This document shows positions 37,021 through 49,563 of a stretch of DNA of 64,000 nt, one piece after another; position 1 is the first letter of the stretch, and each line of letters opens with the position of its first letter. The notes beneath the pieces were generated by a model, which made no database searches, was not told the origin of the DNA, and saw only the letters and a list, made by a program, of their open reading frames with translations. The stretch is from Branchiostoma belcheri (lineage: Eukaryota; Chordata; Leptocardii; Amphioxiformes; Branchiostomatidae): contig NW_017804098.1 in NCBI RefSeq assembly GCF_001625305.1, positions 1,170,689 to 1,234,688 of the forward strand. Reading direction: 5' to 3'. Both the position numbers and the translations under genes were made by a program.

Positions 37021-37881
37021 TGACTACATGGCTGAGATTTACATACATGTATCTGCATCTTAAATAATACTCCTTAGACTAAACTATGGTTATCACATCA
37101 TTATTGCTACAATTGGAATTGAAGATGCCCAGCAAGTGCATCTTTGTAGTACTGCATGTGTCTTCTAACCACTATAATTAGTTTGTGTTGGTTACACTAG
37201 TGAAGCGGGGATACATTATTTTTGTAGGACATTGTATACATATTAGGAAGATGTATGGCAACACTGAATTGTGTATATTGGGAATTGCAGAAGTAAAAAT
37301 GCCAGACCTATACTTATTAACTATCTCAACATTGATCTCAAAGTTTACATACTCATGTACTGTATGGTTTCCTGATCATATTTTCAAGATGAACTTGGCT
37401 TATATTTATACATACTTGGCTTTGTTGGCGTATCAGTGTAACATACCCCTGGCAATTGAAATCAGTAGTCCTTTCCAACACCAGCAATGCAAGGAAAGGT
37501 CAAAAAATGTAGACCTGCCTAGGTACCCAGTGGCAGACCAGATGCTGACACATTGCTCCCCACAATTCCTGCTCTTGGGGCATTATGGTGTCCTGCCCAT
37601 GTGTGAATGTAGAAGTACTGCTGAGGTAAAATATACTTAACAGTTTGGAAGTGTGCTGACATTGAGGTGAAAATTTTTAATACAAGTGGACCAATTATTT
37701 CCAACTTTTGTCCTATCAAGGCTGGGAAAGTAGTAGAAATCATGCTGAATAAATTGTGGGTATCACCCCAACTATACGTTCTTCTATGTGGATGTTGGTC
37801 TATTTTTTTAGGATAGCAGCAATGGTTTATATCAATTAGCTGGTTATATGAAAAGAGGGAAGACTGCAAAGCTATGAAATG

Positions 37882-37887
37882 AATAAA
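37882..37887 (+). terminator. Candidate NAA40 polyadenylation signal
   Basis: AATAAA lies 860 bp after the stop. It is less than 100 bp from the candidate ADSS signal on the other strand. Confidence 0.45.
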
Positions 37888-37973
37888 AAGCTGCACATTC
37901 ATCCAGTAAAAAAAGCTTGATAACAGCTGTGGAGACGTGTTAAGAATACATGAATGACATTTTCAAATCAAAA

Positions 37974-37979
37974 TTTATT
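37974..37979 (-). terminator. Candidate ADSS polyadenylation signal
   Basis: TTTATT on the plus strand reads AATAAA on the minus strand. It would give ADSS a 3' UTR of about 2 kb. Confidence 0.4.
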
Positions 37980-39952
37980 TCATGCTTTGCCATAATATTT
38001 CTGGAGATAAAAGACAAGTATTTAACCTACTGTAAAACCAACACCACCTTCCATTTTATACATGTCATCCTCACCATAGTTCACATCTGATATAAACTAT
38101 TGTTTACTACCGGTACCCCCTTCTGATGCACCTATCAGTGTACAACCACCCAAAGGGAGGGGGTGGGCTAAGGAAATGTGTACTTGAGCTGTAACTCTAA
38201 TAGACATAAAGGTATGAACAAGAAGTTAAAATCATAAACGTCAGAATTGTACAAATTTTCATGTTCATGCGTTAAGCTGCAATGTTCCTGCCCTTCACAC
38301 TTAAGTTTAGCTTCATTCCCTTATGTCAAATATCCAACCTGTCCTCCTCTTGTAAGTGTATCTACATTGATAGGTGCATAGTAGTGATAAGGTCTTCTAA
38401 ACTTCAAAATCACACAAAACAACAATACTCCTGCCATGTTCTCCAGTGCTTGGGACATCATGTCCATTACAACAGCAGTTGTCAACAGAAACCTAGCATA
38501 CCTGGAAGGTGTTGTCATCATGTAGACAAGTACAAATAGCTGCATTTGAACAGAAGAGGACACAACAATGTACAGTTTCACTTGAAAGAACAGTAGAATT
38601 GTGTCAATGGCAAGAAAGTATCAAAATTCAAAAACACCGTAAAGCTTGCAGGTAGAGAGCATAACATCAGTGACCATGCTATAAGATATTCGAAGAGTAC
38701 ATATATCTATGTCACTTTTGTGCATTATGAGCAAGAAAATAGAACTTGCAGCTTCTTTGTCTTAAATCCTCCCTCTTCAGGAAAGATTTAGCTGTGGAGA
38801 TTACTCTTCTGTTTCACCTTATTTTTATGATCTACCTGCACAGGATTTGCACTGGTACACAACAGCAGTGAGAACAGCAATACAACATGGCATAAGATAA
38901 ACTTTCCAACAATCCCAACACCACAAACTCTTGAGGTAGACCAAAACAGCTACCCGTAGGCATCAATTAATATACCACAATAACTAGGTGAATATTTTAG
39001 AAATATATTTGTTAAATCTATACCATTTAAGAGCAGAATCCATCCAACACAACTTTCAAAAAAAAATCTTTCCTTTACGGGGTATTAAAAAGCACAAACA
39101 GAAAGCCACCCATTTCAATTTTCCTCTTTAAGCTTAAAACAACTAATATGGACAATTTAGTGAAAGGAAAAACATGACTTGTAGTAGTGTTTTCACAGAT
39201 ATTCTTCTTGTGTTGCCCTGTGCAAGAAATGTGTGCACTGTTCACTCTACAGTAAGGCCAGCCTTCACTTTTACCATGAGGGCAACAATTTTTTCTCTAC
39301 CCACGTACCCGCAGCTTGTAGTGTATAAAGGGAAGACAAAATGTATCCAGTAGATACAATGTACATGTTCACACAAACACTTACACTTGCAGGGCTGATA
39401 CATTAAAAGCAACACAACACTGTGTGTGTGTTTCTGTGACAGTGTGGGATCTAAACAAGTTCAGACATGGGAAGCATGTCCCGTTCTCCTACAATGTAGA
39501 GGAAAGTACTTTGTATGAAACATGCTGTTTTAGTAGTCATACCTCAATTTCAATCTGAAATACACATGTAACCCTCACTAAGCTTCTAAAATGGAAGGAC
39601 CATACTTGAAACTACTGTTTTGGCAGAATACAATATTGTCCTATGTTATGCTAACTATGCCTTCATCACAGACCATTACACAACTGTTGACTTACATTGC
39701 CTGACTTGTACCAATGATCTCATACATGTTGTAAAACTGTGCCGAAGTAATCCTGTACGTATTTAAGTGACTCTGTGACATGGTTAAATTTGATAAGTTT
39801 TTACATTTTATCAGCTAGATTTGGCTAAAACATTATTCATGTTCATTGGACTACTGCAATTTATGCTCTACCACAAACCATCCCACAGTTCCTGAGGAGC
39901 AGCATGTAAAGTTCTTGTGGTGCAGAGGCAGCGTGACATGGCTGAAATCTCC

Positions 39953-42900
39953 CTAAAACATCTTGATGATAGAGTCCCTGGCAGCACCCACACCAATCCA
40001 TCTCACTGGAAAAGGAAAAAAAGACATCAATCTATGAAATCCAAGAAAAATCTTGAATGCTATCATGCTATTCTTAGCCTATTTTCCTTTTCATCATACA
40101 CAATCCATAGAATGACTAGAATCCACTATGACTAAGACTGAAAACCGACCTGGAACTCCTAGAAGCTCTTCGATCTTCCTGATATATTTCTGTGCGTTCT
40201 CGGGCAGGTCCTTGAAGCTGCGCACATTCTCTGTGTTTGTCTTCCACCCCGGCATGGTGCAGTACTCCACCTCAACTTGCTTCAGCACCTCTTGGTTGGC
40301 TGTGGGGGATCAGGAAAGTAGGAAACCTCAAAAACCAATTTAAAGGTGGTCATGGTGTCCTATCATTCCTATGTTCCTACCTCCCATTCAATACAAATAT
40401 CCCAGCCCTTCCTCATTCTGAAGCTGACATTGCATAGCAATCTGCACTAGCATGAGTTTACCTTTCACTCTATTAGAAGATATTAAACAGGCTCAATCAA
40501 CGCTGCTAATTTTTAAGTGTTCTTACCTGGGAAGTTGGGAAGTGTCTTGCCATCCAGTTTGTAGGCTACACCAATCTTGATTTCATCAAAGACATCCAGA
40601 ATGTCCAGCTTGGTGAGTGCAATGCTGTAGGCACAACATCCAACATCTGTTCATACTGTCTTATCAATCTGGCTCTCCTTTACAATCATGTATATTACTG
40701 GGAGTATGAAATATGGAGGCTCATGAACTTTGCCTTTTGTCCATGATAAAACTAAACATGGTTATTATTGAAATTATCAGGAGCGTGTCAAGTACAAAGT
40801 CAGAATCAGACATGACAGGTATCATATTTAAGTCTACCTCCCTTTGGTTTGTCCCACAACATAAAACATGCAGTTAAGTATGTAGTTAACAGTGTTGACA
40901 ATATATCGTACTCACGCCGTGAAGCCGTTGACCATGTCGGCATACTTCAACAACACCAGGTCCAGCCAGCCACACCTTCTTTTTCTCTTGGTAGTCACAC
41001 CAAACTCATGGCCTCGTTCTTGTAGCAGCTCTCCTAGCTCCTGTGAACACAATGACAAAGCTCATTTACATTGTTATTCAAGGCTTTGCCCCTTTATGAG
41101 AGTCTTTGCAGTATGCCAATGATTACAAAGTTTGGACTGCCTGTACAGGACAAAACAAACAAGGTCAGAAGCTTCAAAAAACAGAGACAAGCTGTAGCAA
41201 ATGCCCTTACATTGTTCAGCTCTGTTGGGAAGGCTCCATCTCCAACCCTGGTGGTATAAGCCTTGGCCACACCATACACTTCTCCAATACACCTGGGTGG
41301 GATGCCCAGCCCTGTCAGCACTCCACCCACCGTGCAGTTGGAAGATGTCACATAAGGATAGGTTCCTACAGGACAAGCACCATCAACCATTGTGAAAAGC
41401 TTTTTCAAAATTAGAAAAATCCTGGCAACCTTCCAGGTCTAGTGTTTATAAGATTCAGTAACATGATGGGAATTCAGATATGAAAATGGATTCTTCTGAG
41501 CGATCATGTAAAAAAATTGCTTGTACCAAAGTCAATATCCAGCATGGTCGCATTGGCTCCTTCCACAAGAAGTTTCTTTTGTGGGCCCTCTAGCTGTGTG
41601 TTCAGGAAGTGCACCACATCCTTCACCATGGGCCTAACCCGTTCTTTCAGCTCCTGCAGGTGTCCAAAAGAAATGCATGTCATACTTGCAAGATACTTAT
41701 ATTCTAGGTCTGATCCATCAACAAACATCACAGCATTAAAAGCACATTGCTTGAGTCAATCATTGATTACCCCCATTCTTTAGCTTGTATCACAGGAATG
41801 AATGACAGACTATTCCTTCACCTCATAACGCTTCAGCTCCACTTCCACGTCCACTTTAAGATTGGGAAACATGCGCTCATACTGCGTCACAAGCATCTTG
41901 AACCTGTGAACAGGAAGACAACAGTCAACTAAGATTTTCTTACCATAGTTAACTAAACAAGTTCTTCTAATCTGAGCTTTGAGAAGGAAAGCATTTTCTA
42001 TGTCCTTCATGTGAAAGGCTAGTCTCCCTTACCTGTCAGAGAAGACCTTGAAGTCAGCAAGCAAGTCACATACTCTGAGACCACTGCGTGCTGCCTGTGG
42101 TCAAGGGGAATACAGTGGTCAGGATAGGAGACATTTGTTCATCCTGCTATTAAAAGTCATACTTTAAAAGGGCAACGTAAATCATTGTATCTTTTATCTC
42201 AGACTCTGTATCAACAAATTGTCACCAAACATTCCTACCTTGGAAGAGTATGTTGGACCAATGCCTTTCTTGGTAGTCCCAAGGCTTGAAGAATCAAACA
42301 AGAGTAATTAGTGACAGAATAACAACTGGTTCAACACAGACATTCAAATGGACTGCTGTCTTTGAACTACTCATTGACAAAAAACTCCCTGGTTAGTGAT
42401 TGAATCTATCTGGTTAGTGAGTCTTTTAGATTAATTAGAATCATGAAATAGGCAGAAATTTCAGAAATTTACCTTTTCCCTCCTTTCTCCAGCTCCTGAA
42501 GTCCATCCACAGCTTGGTGGAAGTCAAAAACTGGAAACATACATTGTTATATGTTAGAAGTCATGTGTTGATGAACAATGGACAGGACTTAAAAACTGTG
42601 AAGTTAATACTTTACATGCTACCATCGGTACATGATGGGGAATAAACCTATCAATGTTTCAAGTAGTATCTACTACTTTTCATCAGTGACTAACAGGAAA
42701 TCCAAAAACTATGAATTGATATGTAAATGACGTGAAGAATAGCTGTATTATTTTTATAGCAGAAAAAATATACGATATAGCCTGTATATATTTGACTTCA
42801 TCAAGACTTAGTACCATATTTGTTCTTTATTAAGTACCACAAGCATAATACATGTATCCTTATGAAATAAACTGAGACAATGTCCTACCAAGGTGAGCCC

Positions 42901-45900
42901 TGTCAGAGATGATGAGACGGTCCTGCCAGTCTATCAGGCCTGGTGAGACAACAAGTCAGTAGCTGTCTTAATACATCACTGTATGTCGATCTTACCCCGC
43001 ACATACATACATACACACCTACATACATGTATACAATCAATCAATCAATCCACTTTATTGCACAACTATTGTAATGGATATAATTAATGACTGTACGTCA
43101 AATTGGTAAACAGTACAGGTCTAATATCTACACTAGTCTGCACATTGAACAGGAACTACATCTTAATGTTAGAGTATGATAATCAATAAGAATTCACAGG
43201 AGATGTTGCATACATTACAATTAAGGTTTGTGTTTGTTGATATCAAGACAAGTCCAGTACAGTGTAGCATATTAGCATGTTTAATGATTGTGTGAAATTA
43301 GATATGTCAAAATATTGTGGGATCAAATATAGAAAGGGTTATCAGATTTCATCCAGAGTATTGTCCATGCCTAAGCTCAAACATCATCAACCCTCAGAAA
43401 TATAGGGCAGCTGCAGCTGACCATCAGTTATGGCATATCAAGCTGACAACATACAAGCTGTGTGACGAGTTCACCAAACAGTTCAGTGACTGACTAGGAA
43501 TTTATACATGTACTGTTTGACCTTTCTGAAAAGGACATGGAAGTCTTATTATTGGAACATGTTATGTTCTTCTGCTTGTCAACTATTTAAGTTCAGAATG
43601 TGCTGTGTAGCAATATGACAAAGAGCTTGGAATAGTTTAAACATTGCACAAAATGTGCACAGTTCCTATCCCTGTATAAACACTTGGTGCCTCACCTTTG
43701 GCTTCATTTTTCCCAGCCTCTTCAAACAGTCCTGGAAGATGAATTACCACCCCATTCCCTAATGCAAATGAAATAATATCAACATACATGTATGAGGGGC
43801 TCAAATGCTTGTAAAAAATGAGACAGAGGTCTAGTCTACATGCAGACATCTACAATTGTTAATGCCCTTGATAAAAAGGCATAAACACTTATTAATAGTA
43901 CCATACCGTAAGTGTACATGACTCAGAATATTTTACTTCTGGTACAATATACATGTCGCTTTACTAAGGCTCAATGTATGTACATGTATATCCTTTAAAC
44001 CCATACAGCATTTAGATTTGTCACTCAGACATAACAACGCCAATATTTTATTATGGAAATTTTTTTTGAACCAATGTGGTAAAGTGGGTATGAAGAAAGC
44101 ACAAAATTAGGTGAATGAAAAAAAATAAAATTTCTTCTGCATTGAGATTTCAAATACTGTACATATAAAATCAGAGCATTGCAATAGTATGATTTGATTT
44201 TGAAAGGCTGAATGGCCAAACCCCCTTGGATATGTGGCACATTTTGATTGGTTTCCACACGGAAATTGAAACCTTCATTGACGTCAGGGGGATTTCAAAT
44301 ATAGCTGTGTAGGAATGGCTGACACGAGTTATAGGATTTGTAGCTGACATACGGGGTCATGTCTGACATACAGGGTCATGTGCAATAAAACATCCTGGTT
44401 TAACAATGACCCCAATCCTAACTATGAACAGAGTTCATTTCTGTAGTATGTCTGTATTACATTCAGCACTGAGTATGCAATTTGCAATTAGAGCACATAT
44501 GTACATTCAAATCTATAACATACTGAAGTGCAAAATGCAGTCATACAATGAAACTAGTGCTGTTTAATTTTGATACTACCTGGTAATGAAGACAAGTATC
44601 TTTTGCACACTTGCCATATGCATTAAGGACTCACTGAAAGAAATTCTCAAATACCAAAGCATCTCCTGGGTATATGTACAGTATACAGTTTCCCTCGACT
44701 CATTTATCGGCATAGAATACAGGAACATAGCTGCACATTCGTAAAAAAAAAATAGCTGCATTTTTTCTGTTTTTACTCACCAATAACTGAAATGGCTTTG
44801 TTGTTGATGATCCCACTGGGTAGTAGGTGGAAGTCATACTCAGTTCCCTCCACAACCACAGTGTGGCCAGCATTGTTACCTCCCTGAAACACAAGACCAA
44901 TTCAAGCATCCTAAGGGGTGTGTAGAATAGAAACTTAGGGTGAAGAAGAAATAATGTGCTTTGCTAATACACTGAGCCATGTCAGGGGTCTCCCCAGAAT
45001 TTTTTAGGGGAGAGGTGCTCCTTCATCGGTTGATGAAAAATCCGCAAATCAGGAAGTACTAAGAGAAAATCCTAATTTGAACATTTGGGAGAGGTGCTAT
45101 GATCTTAGCGAGATGGGAGCACCCTTGCTTCATTGCTTGGGGAGAGCCCTGCATGTCCTTCTGTAGATTCTCAGACAACTCAGCACATGGGACAAGCCAG
45201 CCCCTGGGAATTTGGGACAAGTCTGTACCAGGCCTATTACAAGTGGACACCATACTCAACTCATAATTTGTGTATTTTGTGATGATCTTTATTGGCGGCA
45301 TACCGGTAATACGTAAAGATGGTTTGAAAAATAAAACCTTGTCAGTAATGTGACCCTACAAAAGAAATGTAAAATTTATACTCTGGTATGCATGTACTTC
45401 TCTATGTTGTCTGTCTTGTTCAGTAGTTGCAAAGTTGTCTTGATCATCTTCTTGTTCAGGGATCATTGGTGCATATACTGATACTGAGCATTTTTAGTAA
45501 AGTCATATCTTCAAGTACATGTACATGTATTTGACTAGTATATAGTGCTATGTTATTCCGTGAGCAAGTTGATTATGACACTCCCTCAATAAAGTAACGG
45601 TGCTTAGTTACTACCCAGGAAAAACTGTTCAAGCATTAAGTTGTCTTTGAGTTTGATAATGTTTTAAAAGCCATCTTTATAAAGTCAAGGCAAACACTAA
45701 AAACAAGATGAAGTACTTGTAATAAAAATCATATGGATAATTTCGTTTCCCTCCAAGATCAGAGGAATTATATCTTGGATTACATTAGGCTTGTTTTGGA
45801 AACATTGTGGGACCCAAATATAGCCAAACAGATGATCAAATATCGAGTTAGTCAAACACGCAGTGATGATGTACACTAGGACATGACATTATGCGTGGCT

Positions 45901-46521
45901 TTCATAACACATCAAGGGTGGGAGGGGGGCAACTACCATAAGGTTACCAACGTATCATACATAGTTTCTACAATTTACGATAAGCACGTTTCGCAGTTTT
46001 CGTGCAAACGCCACATGACAGGCTGAGAGACTGAAAAACACGAATATAGTGCTGAAGAGATTTTAATCAAAAGTTGATCGACGTGTTACACAGTCTGTGA
46101 CCCTCCACTAGTGCCACTCGACCCTCTGCCCGGCTGGCACTATGCCATCACACAGAAAATATGTTCCGGGACAGGCCACGCCACGTGATGTGTAAGTTTG
46201 GTCTCAATTTAGAGAATGAAAATTGTACTTCACAAATGTAACGACCGACAGATGATAAGTTCTAGCCTGGTAAATTCCCTGACCCCTCTCCTTCCCGCCT
46301 TACCGGCGCCTTACCTGACATCTGCAGACTACATCGGCGTCTGTCCCGAGCATATCCACGACCTTCCCTTTGCCTTCGTCCCCCCACTGTGCACCCAGGA
46401 CCACGGTGACTTTGTTGCCATGATACCGTAACCGTTTTTCGAGCGGACCGTCCTCGGCAGGGTCAGAATGATCGCCATTTGCCGTACGAGGCGGCGCGAG
46501 GTTGCCGCGACTTTCCGCCAT
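39953..46521 (-). CDS. ADSS: Adenylosuccinate synthase
   Basis: Catalyses GTP-dependent condensation of IMP and aspartate to adenylosuccinate, the first committed step to AMP. Fourteen minus-strand exons: 46315-46521, 44781-44883, 43696-43758, 42889-42939, 42473-42530, 42239-42284, 42033-42094, 41822-41903, 41527-41653, 41211-41365, 40916-41040, 40527-40624, 40150-40299, 39953-40005. They total 1380 nt, giving 459 residues and TAG; vertebrate ADSS2 has about 456. The P-loop GDEGKGK is in [17 protein letters not shown] near residue 45. Other family blocks are [96 protein letters not shown] and [10 protein letters not shown]. The protein ends RDSIIKMF. It is a single gene, so it would predate the vertebrate ADSS1/ADSS2 split. 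Intron 1 carries a 169-bp MITE. Assignment is secure. Confidence 0.97.
43035..43051 (-). repeat. (AATC)n tract, possible solo LINE 3' tail (ADSS intron 3)
   Basis: Four AATC units are followed on the plus strand by cactttattgcacaa. Read on the minus strand this is an AATAAAG-bearing segment ending in (GATT)n, the usual form of a LINE or SINE 3' end. No coding part was found. Confidence 0.35.
44983..45151. mobile_element. 169-bp MITE with 5-bp target duplication (ADSS intron 1)
   Basis: The ends are CAGGGGTCTCCCCA and, inverted, CAGGGCTCTCCCCA, differing at one base. The element is flanked on both sides by CATGT (44978-44982 and 45152-45156). Subterminal segments are also complementary (GAGGTGCTCC against GGGAGCACC). 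There is no coding capacity, so it must have been moved in trans. Confidence 0.72.
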
Positions 46522-47470
46522 CTTCTCTCCTCCTCGTTTTCGCGGGTTTCGAATTCCGGCCGGGGCGCGCACGCGCTGTGTGCAACACCCAGCATGCATC
46601 GCGATGACAAAAACTTTCCCGCAACTTTTCAAATCTGCTTCTACTTGTCAGTAACAGTGGGTTGTCGGTATATACGCTCTCCTGGATGTATCTATAAAAA
46701 CTCTGATGTTTTTCCCCCCAAATCGACGCTTTTCCTCGTTATCGCAAGGTTTTGGTGTCCTTTTGAAATATATCTGATAATCTTGTGCGGTCTGATTGTT
46801 CCAATAAATGGTGGGAAACTAGCTTCCTGACTCCCTTGTCTTCAAAAGCATGGTTATCAAAGCTTTTCAACCAGCGTTCCGAAGACTCCAGTTTGCAATT
46901 AATTCTGGGGATAACAGTTATTATTGACGTTGTATTATCATGTCTACCTCCATATCACATTCGTAGTTACACAAGGAATGTAAAAGGAACTCACGTTATG
47001 TTAACGTTATCTGTTAAGGTTTGTTGTGACCAGTGTGCCTATGCATATGTACCGATAATGATTATTATCATAAATAATTAATATAATAATATGTCTTCAT
47101 CCATTCATTAGTATGTTACTTCTCATTTTACACCATTTCGTCGGTATATAGGCTATGATGTAATGCTGTGTTTTGAAAACCTTAAAAATTGAAAGTCATA
47201 ACATATACAATTAAGACATGCAGTGATTGATGAAAACCTAACATGTCTTTTCTCTGTCATCTTCATGTTGCAATTTTATAAAAAAAAGCACATCAAAACA
47301 TGTCCATGATTTGAACCTTCATTCAAATTTCAACTTACAAAATCATTTTATGCATCTTCGTTTTTATTCATGTGTTCTATAGCTGTCTCATTTCTTCACC
47401 ATGTTCTTATAGAAATGGTACAAAACATTCCCTTCGTCAATTATGCAAGTGACCATAGGACACAGTTGCA
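46522..47470. other. ADSS upstream region and 3' flank of nucleoside hydrolase
   Basis: A GC-rich stretch with several CpGs upstream of the ADSS start (46521 to about 46600) is consistent with its promoter. The remainder is AT-rich and includes the shared repeat at 47321-47424. No exon is supported. Confidence 0.45.
47321..47424 (+). repeat. Intact copy of a dispersed repeat (pre-insertion form)
   Basis: This segment begins attcaaatttcaactta and ends atagaaatggtacaa. It is present a second time in the window, interrupted by a 915-bp element (62971-63020 plus 63936-64000). The uninterrupted TTA that corresponds to the insertion point is at 47364-47366. Identity over the alignable parts is roughly 85-90 % by eye. 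Confidence 0.75.
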
Positions 47471-49343
47471 CTATTCTAGAGCTCTACGTAGCATATTTAA
47501 CACTGATGGTAGGTCAAGTTTCTTGACAACTCGTACGTTTGGATGTTTTCCCCATTTGTCATTGTAATCACAAACCATCTGACCCCTGGTAATTTCCCCC
47601 TTTAACTCAACCCTGGCATAGACCTCTAATGTCTTGTATAAAACCTCAGGGAACAATGCTACTGCAACTGCATAGAGGTCGTAGGTGTGGAAATGTGCAG
47701 AAAACAATCTGTGCTGCTTCTGTTTTGCAATCATCTGTTGCTGTATTGCAGCATGGAATTGTCCACGTTTTGTTGGTATGGCACAAATATCCATCCAGGT
47801 GTCCTGCAAAGCAAGCAATAAATCCACCATCACATCTAAGGGTAAAACAAAAGCAAATGATATATGGAATTGTTACAAACTTATGCTTCAATCCAACTGA
47901 TCCCACTAAATTATTCAATCAAATGCACAGGTGGTATAGAAGGCAAAGTATTGTCTGGTTCTACAGATTTGTGTTCCTTGTGTAAAGTCATTTTACCACA
48001 CTACATGATTGAAGGGAAGTGCATTTTGATTGAGAAGTAATGGATGGTTTGGTTCGAAGGTCTTTTTACAAATATCCACATCAGTCAAATGAAGGTTACA
48101 GAAGGATTGACAAACCCATGATATGTCATGGTCCTGGACACAGGTTTCCCAAGGGACTACTGTGATAGGAAACAAGCTGCGATATCCCTCCAGAACAACA
48201 TGGGCTGCTTCTGGGTCACACCAGAAGTTATACTCTGCTGAAGGGGTTACATTGCCAAGGCCTGCAATAGATGTAGGAAATCAAGATTATACAACAGTTA
48301 GAGACATCTGGGTGAATGTGCCACTTCCTGTAAAGCAATCTATACTGCTTTTAAATTTCAAGTGATCTGTAACATGTTACCTCAGAATACATGTAACGTA
48401 ACATGTCATGCAGTGTTGCATGAGTAGAGCACTATGGCATAATTCAATTTTTGAGCAACATGTCATTTCACAGGTACAAACTGAAGGTTCAACAATAGAC
48501 ATTGTTACCATGAATGTTTCCCCCCATGAGTGTCAGCTTCCTTAGCCGTGCAGGAAAGCCTGGGTCCGTCCTAACAGCCAAAGCCAGGTTGGTGAGTGGG
48601 CCTGTTGCAACCAAGTTGATCTCATCTGTGAGGTGGGTGACACACAGGTGCACATGTAATTGTTGGAGGGTTAATGTAGCAAAAAATTGAGTCTTCTTCC
48701 CACATAGTAATTACATGTACTTACATAGTACATCGGTAACATTTTATCTTTAAATTACATAGTATATCGGTAACATTTTATCAACCAACCAACAGATAAC
48801 TGTAAATACCTGGATACTCTTTGGATAACCTCAATAATGCACTGACAGCATGTTCAGACTGTACCAAGTCAGCTGAGGGAGGGTCAGGATCTGGTACATC
48901 CCCCATTCCATCCTGACCTAAGTAGTGACAAGCATCCACATGAGTCCCAAGAAGAGACACGGATGCTCCTGCAAAGACTGGCACCTGCAAAAAATGAACA
49001 GCTCTGTTTGTTGGTTTGCACTTTTTGGAATCAGTCAATTGACCTGTCCGATAACATTTTCACGTTACATTTTGCACTACTTTGTATATTAGCTGATGTG
49101 AGACTGTGAAAGTGTCAGTCGATGTTCAGAAATCTCCCCATTTACCTCCGGTCTGCCAAACACCTTAAGCACCCTCAGGACGTTCTGGCACACCTGGTTG
49201 ACTTTGACGTTACCTGCAACACATGTGATTCCCAGCACCTGTACATGGGGGTGTGTTAGAGCCAGCATCATGGCCTGGGCGTCATCTACACCCCCGTCTA
49301 CATCTAACACTACCAACTGTCTGCTGTTTTCTCCACTCGACAT
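47471..49343 (-). CDS. Inosine-uridine preferring nucleoside hydrolase (IunH family)
   Basis: Hydrolyses the N-glycosidic bond of ribonucleosides to free base and ribose; exact substrate preference cannot be read from sequence. Five minus-strand exons: 49146-49343, 48810-48984, 48509-48625, 48005-48261, 47471-47803, giving 359 residues. An in-frame upstream ATG at 49436 would add 31; I prefer 49343 because the family fold starts about ten residues later. The Ca2+/ribose-binding N-terminal motif is [16 protein letters not shown] (D-x-D-x-x-x-D-D). Further family blocks are [42 protein letters not shown] and [16 protein letters not shown]. The last exon uses an internal acceptor (gctttgcag) that keeps phase; the exon 4/5 junction is the least certain. 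Mammals lack this enzyme family, whereas many invertebrates, plants, protists and bacteria have it. Confidence 0.88.
48721..48782 (+). repeat. Tandem duplication, 28-bp copies at 34-bp spacing
   Basis: Copies at 48721-48748 and 48755-48782 (ttacatagta-c/t-atcggtaac...) differ at one base. They lie in intron 2 of the nucleoside hydrolase gene. Confidence 0.7.
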
Positions 49344-49563
49344 GTTTGTGCGTCTGTTTGAATTTACTGATTTTGAAAGGGTTGTGATGTTGCTGCCGAC
49401 ACTTCCGGGGTCGACGATAGTCATTTCCTGGTTCACAGTTCACGCGAGGTCCTGACAGGCGAGCACTCAAACCGCGCGTGCGCACATGTGTGGTGGTGTA
49501 TGTCTGTGTGAATAGCTTTACTCTATAAGTGGTGGATAGACCGGCTTAATGATATTTGGTATT

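Larger units (their letters stand above)
37021..39952. other. Convergent 3' flanks of NAA40 and ADSS
   Basis: Non-coding, AT-rich DNA. The two candidate polyadenylation signals face each other at about 37.9 kb. I see no transposon ends, RNA gene or further exon. Confidence 0.55.

Noticed and set aside
47321..47424. Possible extra exon of the nucleoside hydrolase
   Set aside because: It lies after the stop codon and is shared with an unrelated locus at 63 kb, so it is a repeat.
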